Source: Spirosoma radiotolerans
GTDB taxonomy: Bacteria; Bacteroidota; Bacteroidia; Cytophagales; Spirosomataceae
Length of the DNA: 64,000 nucleotides
Assembly: GCF_000974425.1 (NCBI RefSeq)
Contig: NZ_CP010429.1
Location: 4,635,501 to 4,699,500, forward strand
Direction: 5' to 3'
How positions within the stretch are numbered: the first letter of the stretch is position 1; the number at the start of each line of letters is the position of its first letter. The notes beneath the pieces were generated by a model, which worked only from the letters and a program-made list of their open reading frames with translations, had not been told where the DNA came from and did not search any database. Positions 25,896-34,215 of the stretch are shown in pieces. The position numbers were made by a program, and so were the translations under genes.

Positions 25896-28800
25896 ATGAT
25901 TTGTCCGGTATACTCTTATACAAAATTAATTGCTACTTGGTTACTCCTTCTCTTACCAATACGAATGATGGCTAATGGAGCCGACTCAATTCGGGTATCG
26001 ATTACAGAAGGCACTAATATGGCAGCCGACTTATCGCCCGATAAAAGTCAGATTGTCATGGACTTGCAGGGCACCCTTTGGCTCGTTCCGACCGCAGGTG
26101 GCGTAGCAAAACCCATCACCGATCAATTGGGCGACTGCCGTCAGCCAAGCTGGTCGCCCGATGGCAAACAGATCGCTTTTCATTCGTTCTGGGATGGGCG
26201 GTATCACCTATGGAGCGTATCGGCAACGGGGGGCAAGCCTAAACAGCTAACCACAGGCATCTACGATGACCGCGAACCGCATTGGTCGCCCGATGGGAAG
26301 CAGTTAGTATTCTCGTCGGATCGAAGCGGCAATTACGACATCTGGCAACTCAATCTGGCCGATGGAAAACTAACGCAATTAACCCACGATTCGGCTAATG
26401 ACTTCAACCCGGCATTTTCGCCCGATGGCAAACAAATTGCATTCATTTCCGACCGCACCGATGCTCCCGGCCTGTATATCCTGACACCGGGCGCTCCCGA
26501 GAAACTTAGTACGCCCGCTGCTGGCAAACTGGCCGGAGTGGCCTGGCAGCCCGATGGCTCACATCTGTTTTACAACATCCTCAACAATACGCAGAGTGGC
26601 CTGGCAACGGTGTCTCTGGCGGGTAATAAAGGGCAGATACTGACAGAAATCAGTGACGATGTGTTTCCCTTTCGAGTTAGCTGGCTTTCGGCCGATGAAT
26701 ACCTGTACACGGCCAGCGGACTATTGAAACGGCGTAAAATCGGGAGTAAAACCAGCCAGACCATTCCCTTTCAAGCCCTGATTGCGCTACCCCGAAACAC
26801 CTACAAACGGAAAGTATACGATTTTGATAGCCAGAAACCACAACCCGTTCGGGGCATCAAAGGGGCCGCCATCTCACCCGATGGGAAACAAATTGCGTTC
26901 GCAGCGCTGGGCGATCTGTGGTTACTAGCAAGGGGAACAAAAACCCCGGAACGACTGACGCAGGGAGCAACGATGGAACTGGAGCCAAACTGGTCACCCG
27001 ATGGGACCAAGCTGGCTTATGTATCGGATCGAAATGGTACGATGGACGTCTGGATTCGGGATTTAAAAACCGGGCAGGACCGCCTTCTGGTCGATATGAC
27101 CGACGACCTTCACTACCCGACATGGTCGCCGGATGGCAGTAAAATAGCTTTTTACCAAAGTGATCCCCGCAACGCCTGGGGACGCAGCACCCTCTATGTA
27201 GCCGACGTTACCTATACGGCTGATGTCACCGCTCCGAAAACTCGTATCGCCCACGAGTCAATTTTTGTACCCAGTCAGGCAAGTTGGTCGCCCGATGGTA
27301 AGACCATTGCCGTCTCAGCGCTTCACCCCTACTCGTCGCGTTACCGGGAAGGTGTCAGCGAAGTATTGCTTATTTCGGTCGACGGTAAAAATGACCGATA
27401 CGTATCGCCAGCCCCTGCACACAGCCTGGCGACCAGGGGCCAGAATGGGCCTGTCTGGTCGCCCGACGGGACAAAAATGGCGTATGTTCTCGATGGTCTG
27501 CTCTATGTAACGGACGTAAAATCCGATGGCAGCATTAGCGGAACACCCCGACAGCTTACTACCGAACAGGCCGAAACCCCCTCCTGGACCAATGATTCAA
27601 AAAGCCTGCTATTCCTGGCTACCGACGTTTTCAAGCAAGTTTACCTAATCGATGGACACGTTGAAACCCATCCGATGGATCTGTCCTGGAAAATCAGCCA
27701 GCCAACCGGAACCGTGGTAGTTCATGCCGGGCGGCTCTTCGATGGCAAGGCCAACACCTACCGCACCAATGTTGACATTCTGATCGATGGCCACCGGATC
27801 AAGGCCATTTTGCCACATCAGGCAGGTCGCTCCGGCACGCTCGTCGATGCATCGGCCAAAACGGTTATACCCGGTTTATTTGAGATGCACACGCACCAGC
27901 ACTCGATGGTTGGCGAGAAGATTGGGCGGTTGTGGTTATCCTTTGGTATCACCTCCATTCGCGAGCCCGGTGCCGATCCATATGACGCGCTTGAACGCAA
28001 AGAAGCCTGGGCGAGTGGTATCCGGCCCGGCCCACGCCAGTTTTTTACGGGTGGACTAACGGACGGAACCCGCATTTACTACGGAGCTGCTACCAGCATC
28101 AACTCCGATGAGCAACTGGACCGCGAACTCAACCGCTCGGTCCGTCTGGGATACGACCTTATCAAGACCTATGTCCGAATGCCGGATGCCATGCAACAGC
28201 GGATTACGGCTTTTGCACACGCGCATGGGCTACCCGTTTCATCCCACGAGATTTTCCCGGCCATGCGATACGATGTCGATGCCGTTGAGCACATTGGCGG
28301 CACAAGCCGACGGGGATACTCGCCCAAAATAACGGCCATGAACCGCAGTTACCAAGACGTAATTCAGTTGCTGGCCAAGTCGGGCATGAACATTACGCCA
28401 ACGGCTTCACTGCAGGGCGGCTTTTCGGTACTGACCACCAAAGACCCAGGGTTGCTGGAGAACCGGCAGTATAAGGCATTTTACTCGGAAGAGTACACCA
28501 ATGCCCTTCTGGCAGGATCGGCTCAGTACGCGAAGTTAAGCCCTGGTTACCTGAGCAATTTCGGGAATCTGGAAAAAGGCGTCAAAGCCCTTGTCGACGC
28601 GGGTGCCCACGTTACAACCGGCACCGACAGCCCCTTTGTGCCCTACGGCATGAGCCTGCATACCGAGTTGCAGGTTTTCGTTGACGCGGGTCTTACTCCT
28701 TATCAGGCGTTGCGCTCCGCCACACTCTGGGCCGCCGAAACAGTTGGCGTCAGTAATGATTTAGGCTCAGTAGAGCCGGGCAAACTGGCCGATCTGGTTA

Positions 28801-28907
28801 TCGTAAACGGCGACCCGCTCACCAATATCCGCGACGTGTTGAATGTCGAACAAGTTATCCGTAATGGTGAGGTATTTCCAATAGACCGATTGTTAACGCG
28901 GCCCTAA
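25896..28907 (+). CDS. TolB-like propeller fused to an amidohydrolase
   Basis: 1003-residue exported protein; the signal peptide covers roughly residues 1-27. Residues about 40-600 contain PD40/TolB beta-propeller blades, each with a variant of WSPDGKQIAF (at least seven copies). Residues about 610-1000 form an amidohydrolase of the imidazolonepropionase/prolidase type: a metal-binding HTH motif in MHTHQHSMVG, later histidines (HEIFPAMRYDVDAVEHIGG) and the catalytic Asp in TTGTDSPFVPYG, ending LADLVIVNGDPL. It probably cleaves a cyclic amide or dipeptide in the periplasm. Bacteroidota encode many such fusions and the substrate is unknown. A strong terminator follows. Confidence 0.92.
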   Translation: MICPVYSYTKLIATWLLLLLPIRMMANGADSIRVSITEGTNMAADLSPDKSQIVMDLQGTLWLVPTAGGVAKPITDQLGDCRQPSWSPDGKQIAFHSFWDGRYHLWSVSATGGKPKQLTTGIYDDREPHWSPDGKQLVFSSDRSGNYDIWQLNLADGKLTQLTHDSANDFNPAFSPDGKQIAFISDRTDAPGLYILTPGAPEKLSTPAAGKLAGVAWQPDGSHLFYNILNNTQSGLATVSLAGNKGQILTEISDDVFPFRVSWLSADEYLYTASGLLKRRKIGSKTSQTIPFQALIALPRNTYKRKVYDFDSQKPQPVRGIKGAAISPDGKQIAFAALGDLWLLARGTKTPERLTQGATMELEPNWSPDGTKLAYVSDRNGTMDVWIRDLKTGQDRLLVDMTDDLHYPTWSPDGSKIAFYQSDPRNAWGRSTLYVADVTYTADVTAPKTRIAHESIFVPSQASWSPDGKTIAVSALHPYSSRYREGVSEVLLISVDGKNDRYVSPAPAHSLATRGQNGPVWSPDGTKMAYVLDGLLYVTDVKSDGSISGTPRQLTTEQAETPSWTNDSKSLLFLATDVFKQVYLIDGHVETHPMDLSWKISQPTGTVVVHAGRLFDGKANTYRTNVDILIDGHRIKAILPHQAGRSGTLVDASAKTVIPGLFEMHTHQHSMVGEKIGRLWLSFGITSIREPGADPYDALERKEAWASGIRPGPRQFFTGGLTDGTRIYYGAATSINSDEQLDRELNRSVRLGYDLIKTYVRMPDAMQQRITAFAHAHGLPVSSHEIFPAMRYDVDAVEHIGGTSRRGYSPKITAMNRSYQDVIQLLAKSGMNITPTASLQGGFSVLTTKDPGLLENRQYKAFYSEEYTNALLAGSAQYAKLSPGYLSNFGNLEKGVKALVDAGAHVTTGTDSPFVPYGMSLHTELQVFVDAGLTPYQALRSATLWAAETVGVSNDLGSVEPGKLADLVIVNGDPLTNIRDVLNVEQVIRNGEVFPIDRLLTRP

Positions 28908-29257
28908 CGGCACCGTTTTTACTTACTTACTTTTCAACCGGGCGTCTTGCTTCGTAGACTGGCTTTCGCAAAAGCAGCTATAAAGCAAGACGCCCGTTTT
29001 TATAGCGATTATTACGGTAAATACCACTCATACTACCTTGCCTCCGCCCAACTGATTAACAGCGCTTTGTCACCATATATCCACTAATACTTTCCTATAA
29101 ATAGCGTAAAAATACCCACCGCCTAGCACAGACTTTTACTTAAATATAAATAATTCTTAGAAAATTTGCATATATAAAATAATATTCTGCATTATATATT
29201 ATAGTTAGAATAATATTTTACAAATTTAGACAACCTATATCATTATAGGGAAATGTA
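28908..29257. other. Terminator plus AT-rich promoter region of susC
   Basis: 350 nt without a gene. The first 95 nt hold a terminator (28939-29001). The stretch 29100-29240 is very AT-rich and includes AAAATTTG, close to a -7 TAnnTTTG box. No operator palindrome stands out. Confidence 0.5.
28939..29001 (+). terminator. Intrinsic terminator of the amidohydrolase gene
   Basis: 14-bp perfect stem (28939-28952 with 28983-28996), a 30-nt loop, then five T residues. Confidence 0.8.
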
Positions 29258-32200
29258 ATGCGTTTCTTAACTTCCTTAAAACTTATGATGAAATCATTAC
29301 TCATGAGCCTGCTTCTGGTGGGCTTGAGTTGCTCTGGCGCACTGGCACAGGGCCGAAAAGTAAGCGGCATAGTTACTGCCGATGAAGGAATTGGTGGGTT
29401 TGCGGGTGCTACCGTCGTTGTCAAAGGCACAACCATCGGTACAGTAACGGATGTGAAAGGAGAATTCAGTTTAAATGTACCAGCTTCAGCAACGACCCTG
29501 GTTATCTCGGCGGTCGGGATGCAAACGGTTGAAGAAGTTATAGGGGGAAAAACCTCGCTTAATGTTCTCCTTAAAACAGACACCAAGCAATTAAATGAGG
29601 TAATCATTACGGCGCTTGGCCTGAAAGAAGAGCGCGACAAATTTGCGTCGTCCGTATCAACAGTAACGGGTAAAAATATAGCCAAATCAGGGGAAACCAG
29701 TCTACTGACAGGATTGAGCGGAAAAGCGTCCGGTGTAATCATTACCCGAAACGGGGGCGATCCGGGTGCCGGGGCTTACATCCAGATCCGGGGTCAGAAT
29801 ACCATCAATGGCAATGCACAGCCCCTCTTTATTGTAGATGGTATCCCGGTCAGTAACTCCAGCGACAACAATGGCTCTGCGGCCGGTAACTCAATTGTTC
29901 AGCAGTCGCGTATTAACGACATCAACCCGGAGGATATCGAGAGCATGGAAGTCCTGAAAGGCGCTTCGGCAGCGGCCTTATGGGGCACACGGGCTGCCAA
30001 TGGGGTCGTTGTGATTACGACAAAAAAAGGAAAAGATAGTAAAGGGAAAGTCAATATCACGTTTAAGTCGACCGTCTCTTTCGATAAAGTCAATAAAATG
30101 CACCCCCTGCAAACCACTTATGGACAGGGAACCAACGGGCTCTACAGCCAGGGAAATAAGGTTAGTTTCGGCGATCTGATTTCTGACCGGAAAGGCGGGC
30201 CGGATACCTACATTACGGACCCTACCGATCCGCGTTATCAGGGCTATGTGACCTTTCCAGATGGCACTAAACGGTATGCCATCGCGCCGGGTACGGCCGC
30301 CAATCCACATGGTGGTAAAAACTCAAAGGATGTTTTTGACCATGTGAACGACGTGTATCAAACAGGCCATTACACCGATAATAGCATCAACATCAGCGGG
30401 GGGAATAACCGATCCAACTTTATGATCAGTTATTCTAACTTGAATCAGGACGGCATTGTAAAAGCCTTCAGTAACTATCAGCGAAATACGGCCAGGGTAA
30501 ACGTAGCCAGCCAATTTACCGAGTGGTTCCGGGCTTCTGCCAACGTGGCTTATTCGAAGGTATTCTCATCCCGAAACCAGCAGGGCGATAACCTGGATGG
30601 TATTCTGCTGGGCGGTACGCGTACTGCCCCCGACTTCGACAATTCCTACTACACTGGCACGTACACGGATGCCAGCGGACAGGTTTACGCCAATGAACAC
30701 GTGTCGTATCGGAACCCGCTGGGTAAAGATCAGAATTCCATTTATTCGAATCCGGTATGGAACATCAACAATAACAAAAATACAACGGATGTTGACCGCA
30801 TTACGGGAAATGTAGAGTTAGGCATTACGCCTGTATCCTGGTTAAGCATTACAGGACGCACGGGCGTTGATAACTTCACCGATGCCCGTTTGGAGCGATT
30901 TGCCCGTAACTCGTCTACATACCTCGGCGGTTATCTATCCAAAAACTGGATTACCGAAAAGCAGTTCAACACGGATATATTTGCCAATGCCAGTAAAACC
31001 TTCAGTAATGATTTCAGTGGTTCGCTGCTGGTGGGGGTCAATTACAACAGCCGTCGGAAAGCTATTTTAACGGATGCCATTACGAATCTAATCGTGCCGA
31101 CAGCTCCTGATATTCTGACAAATGCGCTGAACTCAAATCTCAGCGCCAGCAATTACAACTCGCTCATCCGCACCTACGCCTATTATGGGCAGGCCGAATT
31201 GCAAGCGTATAATATGCTGTTTTTGACCCTGACTGGCCGGAGCGAAAGTGCCTCGACATTTGGCTCTAAAACCAAAAACAGTTTCTTCTTTCCATCGGCG
31301 GCACTGGCCTGGCAGTTCAGTAAGCTGAAAGGGCTGGAAACGAGCCCGGTTCTTAGCTTCGGCAAATTACGACTGACCTGGGGGCAGGTGGGTATTCAGC
31401 CACAGCCTTACCAGAACTTCACCACATTCTCACCGGCCCTGTATGGCGATTCGTTTGCGGGTGGTTTATCGTCGGCCAGTTCGCTTTATGGCGGGGGGTA
31501 TGTACGTAGCACAACAGCCGGCAATGACTTCCTGCGACCCGAGCGGAAAACAGAAACCGAAGTTGGTGTTGATTTACGCTTCCTCAACAACCGGATCAAT
31601 TTCTCCGCTACCGCCTACACCAACAGCACCAAAGACGTCATTCTGTCGCTGAATGTGCCTTATGAAACAGGCTATACCGTTCGCAACATCAATGCGGCCG
31701 AGCTCTCCAACAAAGGAATTGAGCTGGAAGCCGGGGCCGATATGTTTACGGCGGGTGATTTCAAATGGAATCTGGCGGCCAACTTCTCCCTGAACCGGAA
31801 CAAAGTAATATCGCTGGCCGGTGCTTCCGTCCAGATTTTACCCGACAGCTATCAGGAAAATGCATCCCTGATTCCGGGTCAGCCATTCGGCGTTTTCTAC
31901 TCGACCGATTTCCTGAAAGACGAATCGGGCAAATACAAACTCGATGCCAATGGCTTTCCACAGGGCGGCACCGATAACGAAATCATTGGTAACCCAAACC
32001 CCAAATGGCGGGGCGGCCTAGGCAGTACATTCTCCTACAAGGGCCTTTCTCTATATGTTCTGTTTGATCGTGTTGCCGGCAATGATTTTTATAATGGAAC
32101 GCGGGGCGCACTTTATAACATCGGCACCCACGGCGACCAGGGCCACACGGCCGTTGCACCAGCGGGCGGCATCAAAGATGTGAATGGCAAAACCATTGCC

Positions 32201-32572
32201 GCCGGCACCTCTTTCCAGGGTGAGATCAAAGACTTTGGTGCCGGGCCTGTGGCGCTGAACCAGGCCTGGTATCAGGGACGGGGAACGGCCTTTAACTCAG
32301 CCTCCTATAAACAGTTTATCGAGGATGGAAGCGCGACCCGCCTGCGCGAAATAACGCTGAGCTACAGCCTGCGGAGCGAGAAGTTTCGCCGGGCAACTCA
32401 CCTATCGAATGTCGACTTCAGCTTAACGGGCCGTAACCTCCTTTTATGGACCAAGTATACCGGCACCGACCCCGAGGTGAACATTACGGGCGCGGGCCTC
32501 TCGAGAGGGCAGGACTGGTTTACAAACCCGAATACGAAGTCACTCCTGTTTTCGATGAAAATTACGTACTAA
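29258..32572 (+). CDS. SusC/RagA-type TonB-dependent receptor
   Basis: 1104 residues. Signal peptide with two Met choices (29258 or 29285). Then a CarboxypepD_reg-like domain (about 30-110; GFAGATVVVKGTTIGTVTDV), a TonB-box/plug region (LNEVIITALG, then YIQIRGQNTINGNAQPLFIV and DGIPVSN) and a 22-strand barrel ending in an aromatic-terminated strand (LLFSMKITY). SusC proteins import nutrients across the outer membrane with TonB energy, together with a SusD lipoprotein lid, encoded next. No glycosidase is adjacent, so the cargo cannot be named. The PIG-L deacetylase downstream hints at an N-acetylated amino-sugar compound, but it lies beyond a terminator. Confidence 0.95.
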   Translation: MRFLTSLKLMMKSLLMSLLLVGLSCSGALAQGRKVSGIVTADEGIGGFAGATVVVKGTTIGTVTDVKGEFSLNVPASATTLVISAVGMQTVEEVIGGKTSLNVLLKTDTKQLNEVIITALGLKEERDKFASSVSTVTGKNIAKSGETSLLTGLSGKASGVIITRNGGDPGAGAYIQIRGQNTINGNAQPLFIVDGIPVSNSSDNNGSAAGNSIVQQSRINDINPEDIESMEVLKGASAAALWGTRAANGVVVITTKKGKDSKGKVNITFKSTVSFDKVNKMHPLQTTYGQGTNGLYSQGNKVSFGDLISDRKGGPDTYITDPTDPRYQGYVTFPDGTKRYAIAPGTAANPHGGKNSKDVFDHVNDVYQTGHYTDNSINISGGNNRSNFMISYSNLNQDGIVKAFSNYQRNTARVNVASQFTEWFRASANVAYSKVFSSRNQQGDNLDGILLGGTRTAPDFDNSYYTGTYTDASGQVYANEHVSYRNPLGKDQNSIYSNPVWNINNNKNTTDVDRITGNVELGITPVSWLSITGRTGVDNFTDARLERFARNSSTYLGGYLSKNWITEKQFNTDIFANASKTFSNDFSGSLLVGVNYNSRRKAILTDAITNLIVPTAPDILTNALNSNLSASNYNSLIRTYAYYGQAELQAYNMLFLTLTGRSESASTFGSKTKNSFFFPSAALAWQFSKLKGLETSPVLSFGKLRLTWGQVGIQPQPYQNFTTFSPALYGDSFAGGLSSASSLYGGGYVRSTTAGNDFLRPERKTETEVGVDLRFLNNRINFSATAYTNSTKDVILSLNVPYETGYTVRNINAAELSNKGIELEAGADMFTAGDFKWNLAANFSLNRNKVISLAGASVQILPDSYQENASLIPGQPFGVFYSTDFLKDESGKYKLDANGFPQGGTDNEIIGNPNPKWRGGLGSTFSYKGLSLYVLFDRVAGNDFYNGTRGALYNIGTHGDQGHTAVAPAGGIKDVNGKTIAAGTSFQGEIKDFGAGPVALNQAWYQGRGTAFNSASYKQFIEDGSATRLREITLSYSLRSEKFRRATHLSNVDFSLTGRNLLLWTKYTGTDPEVNITGAGLSRGQDWFTNPNTKSLLFSMKITY

Positions 32573-32577
32573 CTACC

Positions 32578-32651
32578 GTTTACGGTTTTCAGCTTACGGC
32601 AGCTCATCACCAGGGCGGCTCACCGAAAACAAAAAACCGTAAACCGTAAAC
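32578..32651 (+). promoter_or_regulatory. Intercistronic hairpin between susC and susD
   Basis: GTTTACGGTTTT (32578-32589) can pair with either of two overlapping downstream copies of AACCGTAAAC (ending 32644 or 32651). No T run follows, so it is more likely an mRNA-stability or attenuation element than a terminator. The other SusC/SusD pair in the window has a comparable hairpin at 49715. Confidence 0.5.
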
Positions 32652-32663
32652 TCCTTTAGAACC

Positions 32664-34094
32664 ATGAAAAAATCATTTTCCCATAAAATCACCGTGGCGC
32701 TGCTGGGTATCACCCTGCTGAGCAGTTGTAAGGATTTGTTTAATGAACCAACGATTCAGAGCAACCCAAATGCTGTTACGGACGTCGATGTAGCCACGCT
32801 GCTGTCTGGAACCTTGCTGGGTGTGTCGATGCTTCATGAAGATACCGACGTACGGATCGGTGCCATCTGGGCAGGCCAGTTAAATGGATTGGCCCGCCAG
32901 CATCAGGGGTATGCCGATTACATTGTTTCCTCGCAGAACTTTACCTGGAATCCACTCTATCCGGCGGCAAGCCAGGCCCGGCTGATTCAAATCAAAGCCG
33001 ACGCCGTTGGCGATAAGTGGACAAAAGGCGTTGGTCAGGTGCTGGAAGCTCTGCTGATTGCCAAAGCAACCGATTTATACGGCGATGTTCCCTACAGTCA
33101 GGCTTTTGACGATGTTAAATACCCAACGCCCGTTTTCGATAAACAGGCCGATGTATATACGGCCATTCAAACGACGTTGGACAACGCCATTCAGAACTTA
33201 TCGGCACCGGCAGGCCTGGCGTTTGCCAGCCAGGACTTTATTTACGGCGGTAGCGTTGCCAAGTGGAAAGCAGCGGCCAACACCCTCAAAGCGCGGCTTT
33301 ATTTACATACCGGCGAGTATGCGAAAGCCGTCAGCAGTGCTGCATCGGGTATAAGCAGTACCGCCGGAGATGCCTTAATTCCACACGGCACGAGCCAAGG
33401 GGTCGATTATAATCAGAACTACGATTTCTTCCGGGTTAACCGGGCGGGCGATACAGGCTTCGACGGAGCTTACTTACCCGCCCTGATGCAGTCGCGCATT
33501 GGTTCGGCCAACACCAAGACCAACGAAACAGCGCTCTATAATCATTATTTTAAGCTAGGGATTACGGCAACGGGCAGCCTTGACCCAAACACAACCGATG
33601 GCGCTTTTACATCAACAGCGCCCCACCCTATCATTACGTATTACGAAAATCAATTGATCATCGCCGAAGCCCAGGCCCGACTGGGCGATACCGCCAAAGC
33701 ACTGGCAGCGCTTAATTCGGTCCGAAGTGGGTTGGCCACTGGCTACATCAACGGAAAAACCTTATCTGCCACGGGCCGTCAATATGACCCTTACGTACTG
33801 GCCGATTTTAGCCCGACTGGCCTGGCCAATCCAACCAAAGCAGCCACGGTCCAAACCGCTCTCCTGTATGAGATTATCGCGCAACGATATATTTTCTTCC
33901 TGATGCAGTATGAAGCGTTTAATGACGTTCGTCGGCTGGAGAAAGCGACACCTCTTGTTCAATTGCCCATTCCACTGTATAGCGGCAGTAAGAAACCCGA
34001 GCGGTTCATTTACCCACAGGGCGAAGTCAATACCAATCCAAATGTACCCAAGCCACTTCCAGACCAGTTTCAGAAAATTCCAATCTTCCAATAA
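32664..34094 (+). CDS. SusD/RagB-family outer-membrane lipoprotein
   Basis: 476 residues. A lipoprotein signal (LLGITLLSSC, Cys22) is followed by a mostly helical SusD fold. The family marks are a TPR-like helical core (LEALLIAKATDLYGDVPYSQ, KWKAAANTLKARLYLHTGEY) and a C-terminal IIAQRYIFFLMQYEAFNDVRR segment. It matches the shorter SusD-like_2 subgroup. SusD sits as a lid over the SusC barrel and captures substrate at the surface. It follows susC after 91 nt with an intervening hairpin and is followed by a clear terminator. Confidence 0.93.
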   Translation: MKKSFSHKITVALLGITLLSSCKDLFNEPTIQSNPNAVTDVDVATLLSGTLLGVSMLHEDTDVRIGAIWAGQLNGLARQHQGYADYIVSSQNFTWNPLYPAASQARLIQIKADAVGDKWTKGVGQVLEALLIAKATDLYGDVPYSQAFDDVKYPTPVFDKQADVYTAIQTTLDNAIQNLSAPAGLAFASQDFIYGGSVAKWKAAANTLKARLYLHTGEYAKAVSSAASGISSTAGDALIPHGTSQGVDYNQNYDFFRVNRAGDTGFDGAYLPALMQSRIGSANTKTNETALYNHYFKLGITATGSLDPNTTDGAFTSTAPHPIITYYENQLIIAEAQARLGDTAKALAALNSVRSGLATGYINGKTLSATGRQYDPYVLADFSPTGLANPTKAATVQTALLYEIIAQRYIFFLMQYEAFNDVRRLEKATPLVQLPIPLYSGSKKPERFIYPQGEVNTNPNVPKPLPDQFQKIPIFQ

Positions 34095-34122
34095 TTCGTT
34101 TAGTTGTTAGGTAACATGGGTC

Positions 34123-34156
34123 AAAAGGCTACCTTTTTTAGGTAGCCTTTTCTTAT
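34123..34156 (+). terminator. Terminator of the susCD unit
   Basis: 12-bp perfect stem (34123-34134 with 34140-34151), T5 loop, T-rich tail. It closes the susC-susD transcription unit. Confidence 0.85.
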
Positions 34157-34177
34157 TTTTACCTTGAACTTTAATCG

Positions 34178-34185
34178 TAAATTTG
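34178..34185 (+). promoter_or_regulatory. -7 element of the PIG-L gene
   Basis: TAAATTTG matches TAnnTTTG exactly and lies 31 nt before the GTG start at 34216. Its presence argues against the TTG at 34183 as a start, because that codon would fall inside the promoter. Confidence 0.45.
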
Positions 34186-34215
34186 CCCAATACCCCCATA
34201 ATCTGTCTCCTGCCT

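Noticed and set aside
34183-34215. TTG start for the PIG-L protein
   Set aside because: It falls within a TAAATTTG -7 box, and the GTG at 34216 gives a typical signal peptide.
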